A stretch of DNA of 23,530 bases from positions 1-23,530 of the forward strand of contig NJDN01000001.1 of the NCBI GenBank assembly GCA_002254395.1. Direction: 5' to 3'. The translations under genes were made by a program, and so were the position numbers. The stretch is from Candidatus Pacearchaeota archaeon ex4484_71 (GTDB lineage Archaea > Nanobdellota > Nanobdellia > Pacearchaeales > GW2011-AR1). The notes below the pieces were generated by a model. That model saw only the letters and a program-made list of their open reading frames with translations, searched no databases and had not been told where the DNA came from. Positions 7,887 to 15,544 of this stretch are shown piece after piece. The number at the start of each line of letters is the position of its first letter. Positions within the stretch are counted from its first letter, which is position 1.

Positions 7887-9170
7887 CTATTCTTCTATTC
7901 TTTCACCTATCTCTCCGGAAATGTTCTCGAGCATTTTTTCTTTAACTGTTTCAATATTCTTTGCCCATTCTTTATGCCCTAAAACCCATCCTAGTTTAAC
8001 AAAAGCCGTCTCCGCTAACATGTCTTCAAGATAAATAATTCCTGTATCCAATAGCTCTCTCCCTGTAGAATAAACAAAAGGATCTAAACGCCCATAAATT
8101 GTTTGAGGAGCGGCGCACACTACCAATCCTTTTTTTATAACCTCTTTAATCTTTCTGGTCCAAGATTTACGAGCTTCCTTCGTTGCAACGTGCCCTAACC
8201 CAAAAACTTCCAAAACAATCCCTTTATACCCCTTATCAAGATAATAATCTAAAATACCCGAGTCTTGTCCTGGATAAAACTTTAATAAACCTACTTTCTC
8301 CTCAAAACGAGAATCTAACTTTACTTTAGTTTTATTGCGAAGGTTATAACTAGAAAGAATTTCCACGTTCTCCCCAGAAATTTTTGCAAGAGGCATGGAG
8401 TTTATTGCTTTGAATGCCCCCCTCTTAGAAGAATGCATCTTTCTAACCTTTGTGCCTCGGATAGCATAACAAAACTCATCATTCGTATCTGCGTGCCCAA
8501 CCACCATCACCTCTGCAATATCTGAAATCGCCGCGATAGCAGAACACTCCAAATTTAGATGTGCATCACTTGATGCCCTATCTATCGATCTTTGAGAATA
8601 TGTCAAAACAACTGGTTTATTCACCCTCCCAAGAAAGAAACTCAATGCAGAAGAGGTATAATGGAGCGTATCTGTGCCTTGCGTAACAATTACCCCCTTT
8701 ATCGAGGAGTCATTCAAAAACTTTTCAACAATATTTGCAATTTTTTTCCAATCTTTAAAATCCATGTTTTCAGAACCCTTCATAAAAGGAACCTCTACCT
8801 TTGAAACATTAACCCTATCAAAAAGTTCTGGATAAAATCGAAATAAATTCTCAGGATCTGTTAACCACTTCACCCCCCCAGTAAGAGGGTCATACTTTGA
8901 AGCAATTGTGCCCCCCGTAATAACCATTGCAACATTCGGCTTCTCGGATTGCTTATGAAACTCTGCCTGCTTCTCTTCTTTTTTTCTTTTTTTTATGACC
9001 TTTATTTTTAGTATGTCTTTCTTATTCAATCCAATGTTGTATCCTGTTCCAAGTTTCAACAAAACAATTTTGCTCTCTGACTTCGAACTTTCTAAGAGAA
9101 TTCCTTCGTAAATAACTTTAGACAAATGCACTTCCACAAGATCCCCGGGGTTAGCTGAAAAATTACTCAT
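7887..9170 (-). CDS. gatD: Glu-tRNA(Gln) amidotransferase subunit D (asparaginase-type)
   Basis: GatD releases ammonia from glutamine for GatE. The 427-residue protein has an N-terminal beta-barrel of about 70 residues (PGDLVEVHL, KDILKIKVI) followed by an L-asparaginase-like domain. TGGTIAS at 85-91 and TQGTDTLHYTS at 163-173 carry the catalytic threonines and aspartate. YSQRSIDRASSDA (191-203) and RGTKVRKMHSSKRGAF (238-253) supply the GatD-specific part and the catalytic lysine region. Length is normal for the family. It starts 30 bp after the permease gene on the same strand, so it may be read from the tRNA-Arg/permease transcript, from an AT-rich element at about 9191-9202, or both. Confidence 0.94.
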   Translation of the reverse strand: MSNFSANPGDLVEVHLSKVIYEGILLESSKSESKIVLLKLGTGYNIGLNKKDILKIKVIKKRKKEEKQAEFHKQSEKPNVAMVITGGTIASKYDPLTGGVKWLTDPENLFRFYPELFDRVNVSKVEVPFMKGSENMDFKDWKKIANIVEKFLNDSSIKGVIVTQGTDTLHYTSSALSFFLGRVNKPVVLTYSQRSIDRASSDAHLNLECSAIAAISDIAEVMVVGHADTNDEFCYAIRGTKVRKMHSSKRGAFKAINSMPLAKISGENVEILSSYNLRNKTKVKLDSRFEEKVGLLKFYPGQDSGILDYYLDKGYKGIVLEVFGLGHVATKEARKSWTRKIKEVIKKGLVVCAAPQTIYGRLDPFVYSTGRELLDTGIIYLEDMLAETAFVKLGWVLGHKEWAKNIETVKEKMLENISGEIGERIEE

Positions 9171-9200
9171 GAGAAATTAAACAATCCTCCAATTAAAAAA

Positions 9201-10334
9201 TTATCTAAAAACAGAGAACAATTCTCTTACGACCCCCAGTAAAAAAATCAAAGAAAGAAAACCGATTATGAACCAATTTGCAGGGATAGAATACTCTGGT
9301 TTTCGGTCTCCTTTCTTCTTTGCAGACTTAACCATAAACAAAACGGATATCGCCAAAATCCCTCCGGAGACCACTCCCCCTATTGAGAGAATATTCGTAA
9401 ATGAGAAAAAGTCTGTAAACTCAACAAAAACGAATACTCCTATAGGCAAAATAGATGCCAAAAACCAAGATAGATTCTTTCCAAACCTTTCGTCAAAGAC
9501 AAAATCTTCAATCAACGCATTTCCACTTGATAAATAAGATGTAAACATTGTGAGAATTCCCAAGAAGATGAAAACTGGCCCCAAAGCAAGCGTTGCAACC
9601 TCGGGAGTATTAACTCCTTTAAATCCTACAACAATGAATGCAAACAAAATATAGAAAAGTACAGAAATGAAAGTCCCAGTCATCACAGCTTTCTTAAAAT
9701 ATCTTTCCTTGTTCTTTAACACTAACCTAACTTCGGGAACAGAATAAAAACTCATAAGCGCAAAAAGAACAACTCCAAAAGGCAAAAACAAGTTTTTTGG
9801 ATAAAACCCAGATAAATTAGAAAAACTTACATCTCCAATGAAAAATCCGAAGATAGCAACCAAAAGTGAAAGAATTATTATTACTCCAATTTTTTCAAAT
9901 TTCTTTAAAGACTTCACCCCCCCTTTAATCAAAAAAGCCATAATTAATCCAAAAGAAATTCCTGCCCACAAGGCATATGTAGTATCCCCTCTTATCAAAT
10001 AACTTATGCTCTCTCCAACGCCCAGCATATATGCAGAAAGCGCAGCAAATAAACCAAAGATCATTGCAAACTCAACTATATTTTTCCAACCTTTACCAAG
10101 ATATTTTTTTGCATAACCTATTATCTGGTGATTCCCCTTTGTTCTAAGAGCAATTTCCCCAAGGTAAAGATTTACAAAAAGAATTATCAAACCCAAAGCC
10201 AAAATGTAGCCAATTGCAACCCAGAAACCAGAATTCGCCGCAACGTATGGAATTCCCAATACCCCTGCCCCGATACAGGTTCCAACTAGAACAGAAACTG
10301 CTACAAAAAAAATATAACTCTCTCTCTTCACCAT
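9201..10334 (-). CDS. Amino-acid permease, aromatic amino acid/APC-superfamily type
   Basis: A 377-residue integral membrane protein with about 10-11 hydrophobic helices. The first helix contains GTCIGAGVLGIPYVAANSGF, the broken-helix substrate motif of the aromatic amino acid (TyrP/Mtr) and related APC-superfamily transporters. SFYSVPEVRLVLKNKERYFKKAV after the sixth or seventh helix is also typical. The substrate cannot be read from the sequence. ATG at 10334 lies only 10 nt from the 3' end of tRNA-Arg, and the bases where a TATA box should be are tRNA sequence (GC-rich), so the gene probably depends on the tRNA promoter. GatD follows after 30 bp. Confidence 0.87.
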   Translation of the reverse strand: MVKRESYIFFVAVSVLVGTCIGAGVLGIPYVAANSGFWVAIGYILALGLIILFVNLYLGEIALRTKGNHQIIGYAKKYLGKGWKNIVEFAMIFGLFAALSAYMLGVGESISYLIRGDTTYALWAGISFGLIMAFLIKGGVKSLKKFEKIGVIIILSLLVAIFGFFIGDVSFSNLSGFYPKNLFLPFGVVLFALMSFYSVPEVRLVLKNKERYFKKAVMTGTFISVLFYILFAFIVVGFKGVNTPEVATLALGPVFIFLGILTMFTSYLSSGNALIEDFVFDERFGKNLSWFLASILPIGVFVFVEFTDFFSFTNILSIGGVVSGGILAISVLFMVKSAKKKGDRKPEYSIPANWFIIGFLSLIFLLGVVRELFSVFR

Positions 10335-10344
10335 TCTCTTTTTA

Positions 10345-10416
10345 CAGGCCGGGAGGGAATCGAACCCTCATCATCAGGGCCGAAACCTGATGTCCTATCC
10401 GTTGAACGACCGACCT
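10345..10416 (-). tRNA. tRNA-Arg, anticodon UCG
   Basis: The minus strand folds into a complete 72-nt cloverleaf. The acceptor stem is AGGTCGG paired with CCGGCCT (one G-T wobble), followed by discriminator G. T8 is present. The D arm is GTTC/GGAC with GG in the loop. The anticodon arm is TCAGG-TTTCGGC-CCTGA, giving anticodon TCG, which reads CGA. The variable loop has four bases, and the T arm is GAGGG-TTCGATT-CCCTC. There is no intron and the CCA end is not encoded. A TATA box lies about 24 bp upstream. Confidence 0.95.
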
Positions 10417-10434
10417 AATAAACTTAAAAGATTT

Positions 10435-10446
10435 CTATTTATATAG
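10435..10446 (-). promoter_or_regulatory. TATA box for tRNA-Arg (and probably the permease)
   Basis: The minus strand reads CTATATAAATAG, centred about 24 bp before the tRNA 5' end. It is the best TATA element in the window and the only one visible upstream of the permease. Confidence 0.65.
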
Positions 10447-10469
10447 TTTAAGATTTTAAACCCAAAACA

Positions 10470-10478
10470 AATTTAAAC
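10470..10478 (+). promoter_or_regulatory. TATA box for proS
   Basis: The plus strand reads AATTTAAAC, centred about 25 bp before ATG 10499. This implies a leaderless transcript divergent from tRNA-Arg. Confidence 0.5.
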
Positions 10479-10498
10479 ACACTCCTCCTCAAAAGATA

Positions 10499-11941
10499 AT
10501 GAACAAAAAAGAAGAAAAGGGAATAACTGTGAAGAAAAGTGAAAATATTTCTGAGTGGTATGAACAAGTATGCCTGAAATCTGACCTTGTAGAATTTGCC
10601 GTTGTAAAAGGAACAATGGTAATAAAACCAAAAGGGTATGCAATTTGGGAAAAAATCCAATCTTACTTTAATGAAAAAATAAACAAACCTTTAGGAGTAA
10701 AAAATGCCTACTTTCCTTTATTTATACCAGAATCATTTTTTAAAAAAGAGGCAGAACATGCAAAGGGATTTAATCCAGAAGTTGCATGGATAGACAAAGA
10801 ACTTACAAAAGATGGCGAAAGACTTGCGATTAGGCCAACTTCGGAGACGATAATGTATGACTCTTATTCTCGCTGGATAAGATCTTACAGGGATCTCCCC
10901 TTAAAAATAAACCAGTGGTGCAATATTGTAAGATGGGAAACAAATACAACAAAATTGTTTCTTAGATCTCGAGAATTCCTTTGGCAAGAAGGACATTGCG
11001 TTTATGAAACAGAAAAAGAATGCGAGAAAGATACATTGAAAGTAATAGAACTGTACAAAAAACTGTCGGAAGATCTGCTAGCAATGCCAGTCCTGATTGG
11101 AAAAAAAACTGAAAAAGAAAAATTTGCGGGGGCAAAACACACATACACCATTGAAGCATTCATGCCAGATGGTAAAGCCCTACAATGTGGAACAAGCCAT
11201 AACCTCGGCCAGAGCTTTGCAAAATCATTTGGAATATCTTTCTTGGGAAGGGATGAGAAAAAACACACTCCTTGGCAAAATTCGTGGGGCATCTCCACAC
11301 GTCTTATAGGGGGGCTTGTAATGACACACTCGGATGATAAAGGATTGGTCTTGCCTCCAGAAGTTGCAGAAAATAAATTAGTAATAATTCCCATACTCTT
11401 TGACAAAACAAAGGAAAAAGTGATAAAAAAAGCAAAAGAAATAGAGAAAATGCTCTCCGTATTTAATCCTCTAATAGACCTCTCAGAGGAGTACTCTCCT
11501 GGATATAAGTTTTCTGAGTACGAACTCCAAGGAATTCCATTAAGAATAGAGATAGGCCCAAAAGACATAGAAAAAAAAGAAGTTGTAATTGTTAGAAGAG
11601 ATAATGGAAAAAAGATAGCTGCAAAGATAAAAGATTTGAAAAGAATAATAAAAGAAGAGTTAAAAAATATGCAAAAAGAAATGCTTGAAAGAGCAAAAGA
11701 CAAACTTTACTCAAACATTGTGGAAACAAAAAGCAAGAGTGAATTCAAAAGCGCTATAAAAGAGAGAAAAATTGCTTTTACAAGATTTTGTGGAGACCCT
11801 TCTTGTGAAAAAAAAATAAAAGAAGAAACGGGCGCCACTTCAAGATGCACGCCTTTAAATGCAAACAAAAAAATAACTGGAGATTGCCCCTTCTGCGGAA
11901 AAGCCGCAAAAACTATGATATACTTCAGCAAAAGCTATTAA
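10499..11941 (+). CDS. proS: Prolyl-tRNA synthetase, archaeal/eukaryal type
   Basis: A class IIa synthetase of 480 residues that charges tRNA(Pro). RPTSETIMYDSYSRWIRSYRDLP, the motif 2 region (QWCNIVRWE) and LRSREFLWQEGH form the active site. QCGTSHNLGQSFAKSF and the segment after it are typical, and no bacterial-type editing (INS) domain is inserted. The C-terminal part has the anticodon-binding domain and the extra domain of archaeal/eukaryal ProRS, with cysteines in FCGDPSCEKKI and GDCPFCGK, probably a zinc site. The protein ends in the characteristic tyrosine. Length and architecture are ordinary. It diverges from tRNA-Arg, and both have TATA boxes in the 82-bp gap. Confidence 0.95.
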   Translation: MNKKEEKGITVKKSENISEWYEQVCLKSDLVEFAVVKGTMVIKPKGYAIWEKIQSYFNEKINKPLGVKNAYFPLFIPESFFKKEAEHAKGFNPEVAWIDKELTKDGERLAIRPTSETIMYDSYSRWIRSYRDLPLKINQWCNIVRWETNTTKLFLRSREFLWQEGHCVYETEKECEKDTLKVIELYKKLSEDLLAMPVLIGKKTEKEKFAGAKHTYTIEAFMPDGKALQCGTSHNLGQSFAKSFGISFLGRDEKKHTPWQNSWGISTRLIGGLVMTHSDDKGLVLPPEVAENKLVIIPILFDKTKEKVIKKAKEIEKMLSVFNPLIDLSEEYSPGYKFSEYELQGIPLRIEIGPKDIEKKEVVIVRRDNGKKIAAKIKDLKRIIKEELKNMQKEMLERAKDKLYSNIVETKSKSEFKSAIKERKIAFTRFCGDPSCEKKIKEETGATSRCTPLNANKKITGDCPFCGKAAKTMIYFSKSY

Positions 11942-11960
11942 ATAAGTTAGACATTAGCAA

Positions 11961-11980
11961 ATAATAAAAATAATAATTTT
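11961..11980 (-). terminator. T-rich run closing the structured minus-strand locus
   Basis: The minus strand reads AAAATTATTATTTTTATTAT here, just past the 38-codon reading frame. It is a plausible archaeal terminator for a transcript coming from the TATA box at 12305-12317. On the plus strand the TTTTT at about 11977-11981 could serve proS. Confidence 0.3.
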
Positions 11981-11995
11981 TCCATCTTAGGTAAA

Positions 11996-12112
11996 CTAAT
12001 TCTCTCCGCAGGTTATCGAGTTAAGTTCATCTTCCCAACGAAACGTACGCTCCAGAAGAGAACTTAATTCTCTCTCAACTTCTCTTGTTTCCATCTTTTG
12101 GTCTTCATCCAT
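11996..12112 (-). CDS. Possible 38-residue small protein
   Basis: An ATG-to-TAG frame of 38 codons inside the structured gap. The peptide is acidic and could form an amphipathic helix (EVERELSSLLERTFRWEDEL). GTGA lies 4 nt before the ATG and could be a weak Shine-Dalgarno match. Against coding: it contains CGT arginine codons, whereas the genes around it mostly use AGA, and a 13-bp stem lies inside the frame, which suggests selection on RNA structure. I do not recognise the peptide. Confidence 0.25.
   Translation of the reverse strand: MDEDQKMETREVERELSSLLERTFRWEDELNSITCGEN
12021..12067. other. Stem-loop 3: 13-bp hairpin with one bulge
   Basis: TTAAGTTC (12021-12028) pairs with GAACTTAA (12060-12067), and TCTTC (12030-12034) with GAAGA (12055-12059). 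Only A12029 is unpaired within 13 base pairs. The 20-base loop contains CGTACG. The arms lie within the possible 38-codon frame. Confidence 0.6.
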
Positions 12113-12120
12113 TTTTCACA

Positions 12121-12200
12121 GATTCGAACCTTCTCGGGACCAAGGATTCTTTTAGAATTCTTTTCTAATTCAACCCGAGGCCCAAGAAGGAAATCGAATC
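12121..12200. other. Stem-loop 2: long nested hairpin
   Basis: GATTCGA (12121-12127) pairs with TCGAATC (12194-12200), CCTT (12129-12132) with AAGG (12187-12190), and CTCGGG (12133-12138) with CCCGAG (12174-12179), leaving a bulge of about seven bases. Inside is a second hairpin, GGATTCT (12144-12150) with AGAATTC (12154-12160) and a TTT loop. About 17 outer and 7 inner pairs are far more than expected in AT-rich spacer DNA. Confidence 0.65.
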
Positions 12201-12203
12201 GAA

Positions 12204-12287
12204 TTAGGCAATTTTTTTAATGATGAAAGTCTTCACTAAGCAATTCAAAACCATTCTAGTGAATGGATGACTTAGTTGTACTTCCAT
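12204..12287 (-). CDS. Possible 27-residue leader peptide
   Basis: An ATG-to-TAA frame whose ATG at 12287 lies about 24 bp after the TATA box at 12305-12317, the spacing of leaderless genes in this window. It ends inside the CTAATTC segment that can take part in two alternative stems. The peptide has no recognisable features and a frame this short can arise by chance. Confidence 0.15.
   Translation of the reverse strand: MEVQLSHPFTRMVLNCLVKTFIIKKIA
12235..12276. other. Stem-loop 1: hairpin at the promoter-proximal end
   Basis: CCATTC (12251-12256) pairs with GAATGG (12261-12266) across a TAGT loop. ACTAAG (12235-12240) pairs with CTTAGT (12271-12276) outside an asymmetric internal loop of 10 and 4 bases. 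Confidence 0.5.
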
Positions 12288-12304
12288 ACAAAACAAAGGC
12301 AGAA

Positions 12305-12317
12305 CATATATTTAAGC
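12305..12317 (-). promoter_or_regulatory. TATA box upstream of the structured locus
   Basis: The minus strand reads CTTAAATATATGT here. It starts 13-25 bp before the presumed start at 12284-12287 and lies wholly outside the DHH gene, which ends at 12333, so this gap seems to have its own promoter. Confidence 0.5.
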
Positions 12318-12332
12318 TTTTTGATATTTATC

Positions 12333-13364
<1,032 letters not shown>

Positions 13365-14462
13365 TTAAATTCTCTTCCCAATACTAACTTTTTCTTTTAA
13401 ATTGTAAATCTCCTCTCTAAAAAAGGCAACCATAGCGTCGGTCTCGAGAACAGTTAGCAAATCTTCATCATTTGCCTTCAGAATATTGCTTAAATTCTGG
13501 AACTTTGCAACTAGAGCATCCACATACCTCTCAAGTATATTAGTCTTGGATAATATTCTTATCCCTCTAGGAGACACAGATTTGTCGTGAAGCTCTTCAA
13601 ACAACATCCTTGTAATATTTAAAGGCTCTAACAAAAAATCAAAACTCATTTTCTCTAACATCTCTGAAGCGTAAGAAGTATCCTTTCCAAAGTAATCTTT
13701 TAAAATCATCTCTTGTTCTTTTTTTGTGTTCCCCATCAATTCTCTTAATCTCATACGGACAATGATCCCCTCTTGACCAAGCTCCACAAGATAATTTTTC
13801 ACAATAGCCTCAATACGCTTCATGATTTCAGTTCTTTGAAGAACCAAACCAACATCATTTATTGAAACAATTCTTCGCAACTCCAATAAATTTAAATTGT
13901 CCAAGAGCTCATTGAAAACCTCTTTTTGCTTTTCGAGCATGTGTAAAGTCTCTGTAGCCCTTCTTAAAATCTCTGAACTATTTTCCAGAGCATAGTTTAC
14001 ATCTCCATAAAACAACGAAATCTTATTTTTCCTCTCGGAAACCGCAATAACAATAGTTTTTGCTTGCTTCGCCGTCCTTTCGGCAGCCTTATGTCTCGTC
14101 CCAGTTTCCTTCGTAGAAAGGTCGACACTAGGATTTAAGAGAGTATTGGCAGACAGTATCTTTTTTCCATCCTTGGATAAAATAATTGCACCATCCATCT
14201 TAGCAAGTTCCACCAATTTTTGAGGAGTAAACTTGCAATTAATTTTAAATCCCTTTTCTACTATTGGTGAAAGATAACCATTATCAAAAACTATTAGTGC
14301 TCCCATTCTCGCTCGAAGCAAATCATCTAGCGCGGTTCTTATAGAAGTCCCAGGAGCGAACATTTTCAAAACATCTGTAAAATCTTTTTCCTTTTCTATA
14401 ACCACTTCATTCTGATTCTTCGGAATGAAAAGTTCTTTTATCTCTAAATTATCATTCTCCAT
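13365..14462 (-). CDS. disA: DisA-type diadenylate cyclase
   Basis: A 365-residue protein matching bacterial DisA in length and layout, which makes cyclic di-AMP from two ATP. The N-terminal DAC domain has PGTSIRTALDDLLRARMGALIV, the catalytic DGA at 90-92 and TRHKAAER at 122-129 (the RHR motif with Lys for the second Arg, a mild change). A helical linker occupies roughly 150-290. The C-terminal helix-hairpin-helix-like segment (RGIRILSKTNILERYVDALV, then FQNLSNILKANDEDLLTVL) matches the DNA-binding domain. Euryarchaeal cyclases known to me (DacZ) have a different arrangement, so this bacterial-style form is notable. It has its own TATA box 27 bp upstream of the ATG and is followed without spacer by the DHH gene. 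Confidence 0.93.
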   Translation of the reverse strand: MENDNLEIKELFIPKNQNEVVIEKEKDFTDVLKMFAPGTSIRTALDDLLRARMGALIVFDNGYLSPIVEKGFKINCKFTPQKLVELAKMDGAIILSKDGKKILSANTLLNPSVDLSTKETGTRHKAAERTAKQAKTIVIAVSERKNKISLFYGDVNYALENSSEILRRATETLHMLEKQKEVFNELLDNLNLLELRRIVSINDVGLVLQRTEIMKRIEAIVKNYLVELGQEGIIVRMRLRELMGNTKKEQEMILKDYFGKDTSYASEMLEKMSFDFLLEPLNITRMLFEELHDKSVSPRGIRILSKTNILERYVDALVAKFQNLSNILKANDEDLLTVLETDAMVAFFREEIYNLKEKVSIGKRI

Positions 14463-14482
14463 AATTAGAAAAAATCTCTCGA

Positions 14483-14496
14483 ATATTTAAATATTT
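14483..14496 (-). promoter_or_regulatory. TATA box for disA
   Basis: The minus strand reads AAATATTTAAATAT, centred 27 bp before ATG 14462 and overlapping the stop of the decarboxylase gene. The disA-DHH pair can therefore be expressed apart from the polyamine genes upstream. Confidence 0.55.
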
Positions 14497-15544
14497 ATAA
14501 AAAATCTTCTAAAATCTCCGTATCGAGCTTCTCATAACCAAAAAAATCAGTACTATAGTTATATGCCCCCGCATTTAGGAAGACAATCTCGTCTCCCACG
14601 TTTTTTTCCTTTAGCCTTACCCTATACCTAAAAATATCATCCCGTGTGGGGCTGTTTCCCTTAATTAAATAATTAATTCCATCTTCCTCTTCTTCCAACT
14701 CTCCTTCCACCAACATTTTAGTCCCAGTTAAAAGGGTATCTAATCCACAGTTATAGATGCTTGTGTTTATAATCAAAATATGTTTTTGCTTTTGAATAAT
14801 CTTTGTAATAAGCTTTATGGAAGGAGCAGCTAAAAATCTTCCAGGTTCTATAATTGAAACAATTCCCCTATTCTCTAACCATTCTTTGGCTTCCTTCAAT
14901 TTTTTAAAGATGTAATCAAAAACCTTCTCGGTGGAACTTTTGTAAAGAGACGGTAACCCCCCTCCAAAATTAACAAAGTCTATTAATTCTAAAACCTCTT
15001 CCTTAATAGAATCTTTTAACTCTCCAAGAATGTCCCACTCCGACGTATTCTGACTCTTTCTATGGATATGAATCCCAATCTCTTTTATAGACTTATTTTC
15101 CTTATGGAGAATTATTAAATCATTGACTTTTCTCGCAGACATCCCATATACAAAATATTTTCCAGAACCTACCCTATGTTCCTGGAACTTCATTCTCAGG
15201 CCCAAATTTACCTTATGATTTTTGTTGGCAACAACTCTTAGGAGCGTTTCCAAATCTTCTTCATTATCTACCACAAAAGAAGAAATTCCCAAAGCTAACA
15301 ATTTTTCAAATTCCTTTTCTGTTTCCGCTTGGCAAAAAAAATGTATTCTCGATTTATCTTTAATCTCGTCTACTTCATGGAAAGAGTGCACTGAAAAAGA
15401 AACACCTTCATTTATTTCTTCCAAAACATTTCCCACAACATGGTTTGTTTTATAAGAATAAGAAATTTTAAACCCCATGTCTTCCAACTTTCTCAATTGA
15501 GAAGATAATACCCTTTTAGAGAGTACAAACTTAGCTTTTTCCAT
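14495..15544 (-). CDS. Fold-type III PLP-dependent decarboxylase homologue (Orn/Arg/DAP decarboxylase family)
   Basis: A 349-residue alanine-racemase-fold protein. K32 in SYSYKTN is the Schiff-base lysine (YAVKAN in relatives). GIHIHRKSQ (157-165), FGGGLP (193-198) and EPGR (233-236) bind PLP, and GAYNYSTDFFGY (326-337) is the conserved C-terminal block. The block that normally reads GPxCDSxD or GPxCESxD is GNSPTRDD here (296-303), so the catalytic cysteine appears to be replaced by proline. That leaves decarboxylase activity or the subunit arrangement uncertain. It overlaps the deoxyhypusine synthase gene by 14 bp and belongs with the ureohydrolase, so arginine or ornithine is the likeliest substrate if the enzyme is active. 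It is shorter than typical family members (about 400). Confidence 0.85.
   Translation of the reverse strand: MEKAKFVLSKRVLSSQLRKLEDMGFKISYSYKTNHVVGNVLEEINEGVSFSVHSFHEVDEIKDKSRIHFFCQAETEKEFEKLLALGISSFVVDNEEDLETLLRVVANKNHKVNLGLRMKFQEHRVGSGKYFVYGMSARKVNDLIILHKENKSIKEIGIHIHRKSQNTSEWDILGELKDSIKEEVLELIDFVNFGGGLPSLYKSSTEKVFDYIFKKLKEAKEWLENRGIVSIIEPGRFLAAPSIKLITKIIQKQKHILIINTSIYNCGLDTLLTGTKMLVEGELEEEEDGINYLIKGNSPTRDDIFRYRVRLKEKNVGDEIVFLNAGAYNYSTDFFGYEKLDTEILEDFL

Larger units (their letters stand above)
11965..12284 (-). ncRNA. Candidate structured transcript of about 320 nt, unrecognised
   Basis: This 391-bp gap holds no recognisable gene but contains three substantial stem-loops, a minus-strand TATA box at the right distance from 12284 and a T-rich run near 11965. 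These are the outlines of an independent transcription unit. The limits given are inferred from those signals. I checked by eye for motifs of SRP RNA, RNase P RNA, C/D and H/ACA guide RNAs and found none complete. The same region can also be read as an mRNA for one or two very short peptides (12204-12287 and 11996-12112), so an RNA gene, a leader-regulated small mRNA, or both remain possible. Strand choice rests on the promoter. Confidence 0.35.

Noticed and set aside
11002..11703. 233-codon frame antisense to proS
   Set aside because: Lies wholly within a convincing ProRS gene; composition is rich in F, S and I as expected for antisense of an AT-rich coding strand; no motif or promoter.
12118..12140. 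tRNA T arm (GGTTCGAATC on the minus strand)
   Set aside because: The bases flanking the loop do not pair into a T stem, and no acceptor, D or anticodon arm can be built around it; the bases belong to stem-loop 2.
12217..12275. C/D box guide RNA (TGATGA at 12221)
   Set aside because: A C-box-like ATGATGA is present on the plus strand, but no CTGA D box or internal C'/D' pair is found at suitable distance.
11965..12284. SRP RNA or RNase P RNA
   Set aside because: Size and the promoter/terminator layout fit, but the SRP helix 8 consensus (GGAAG with AGCAG) and the RNase P conserved blocks are not present on either strand.
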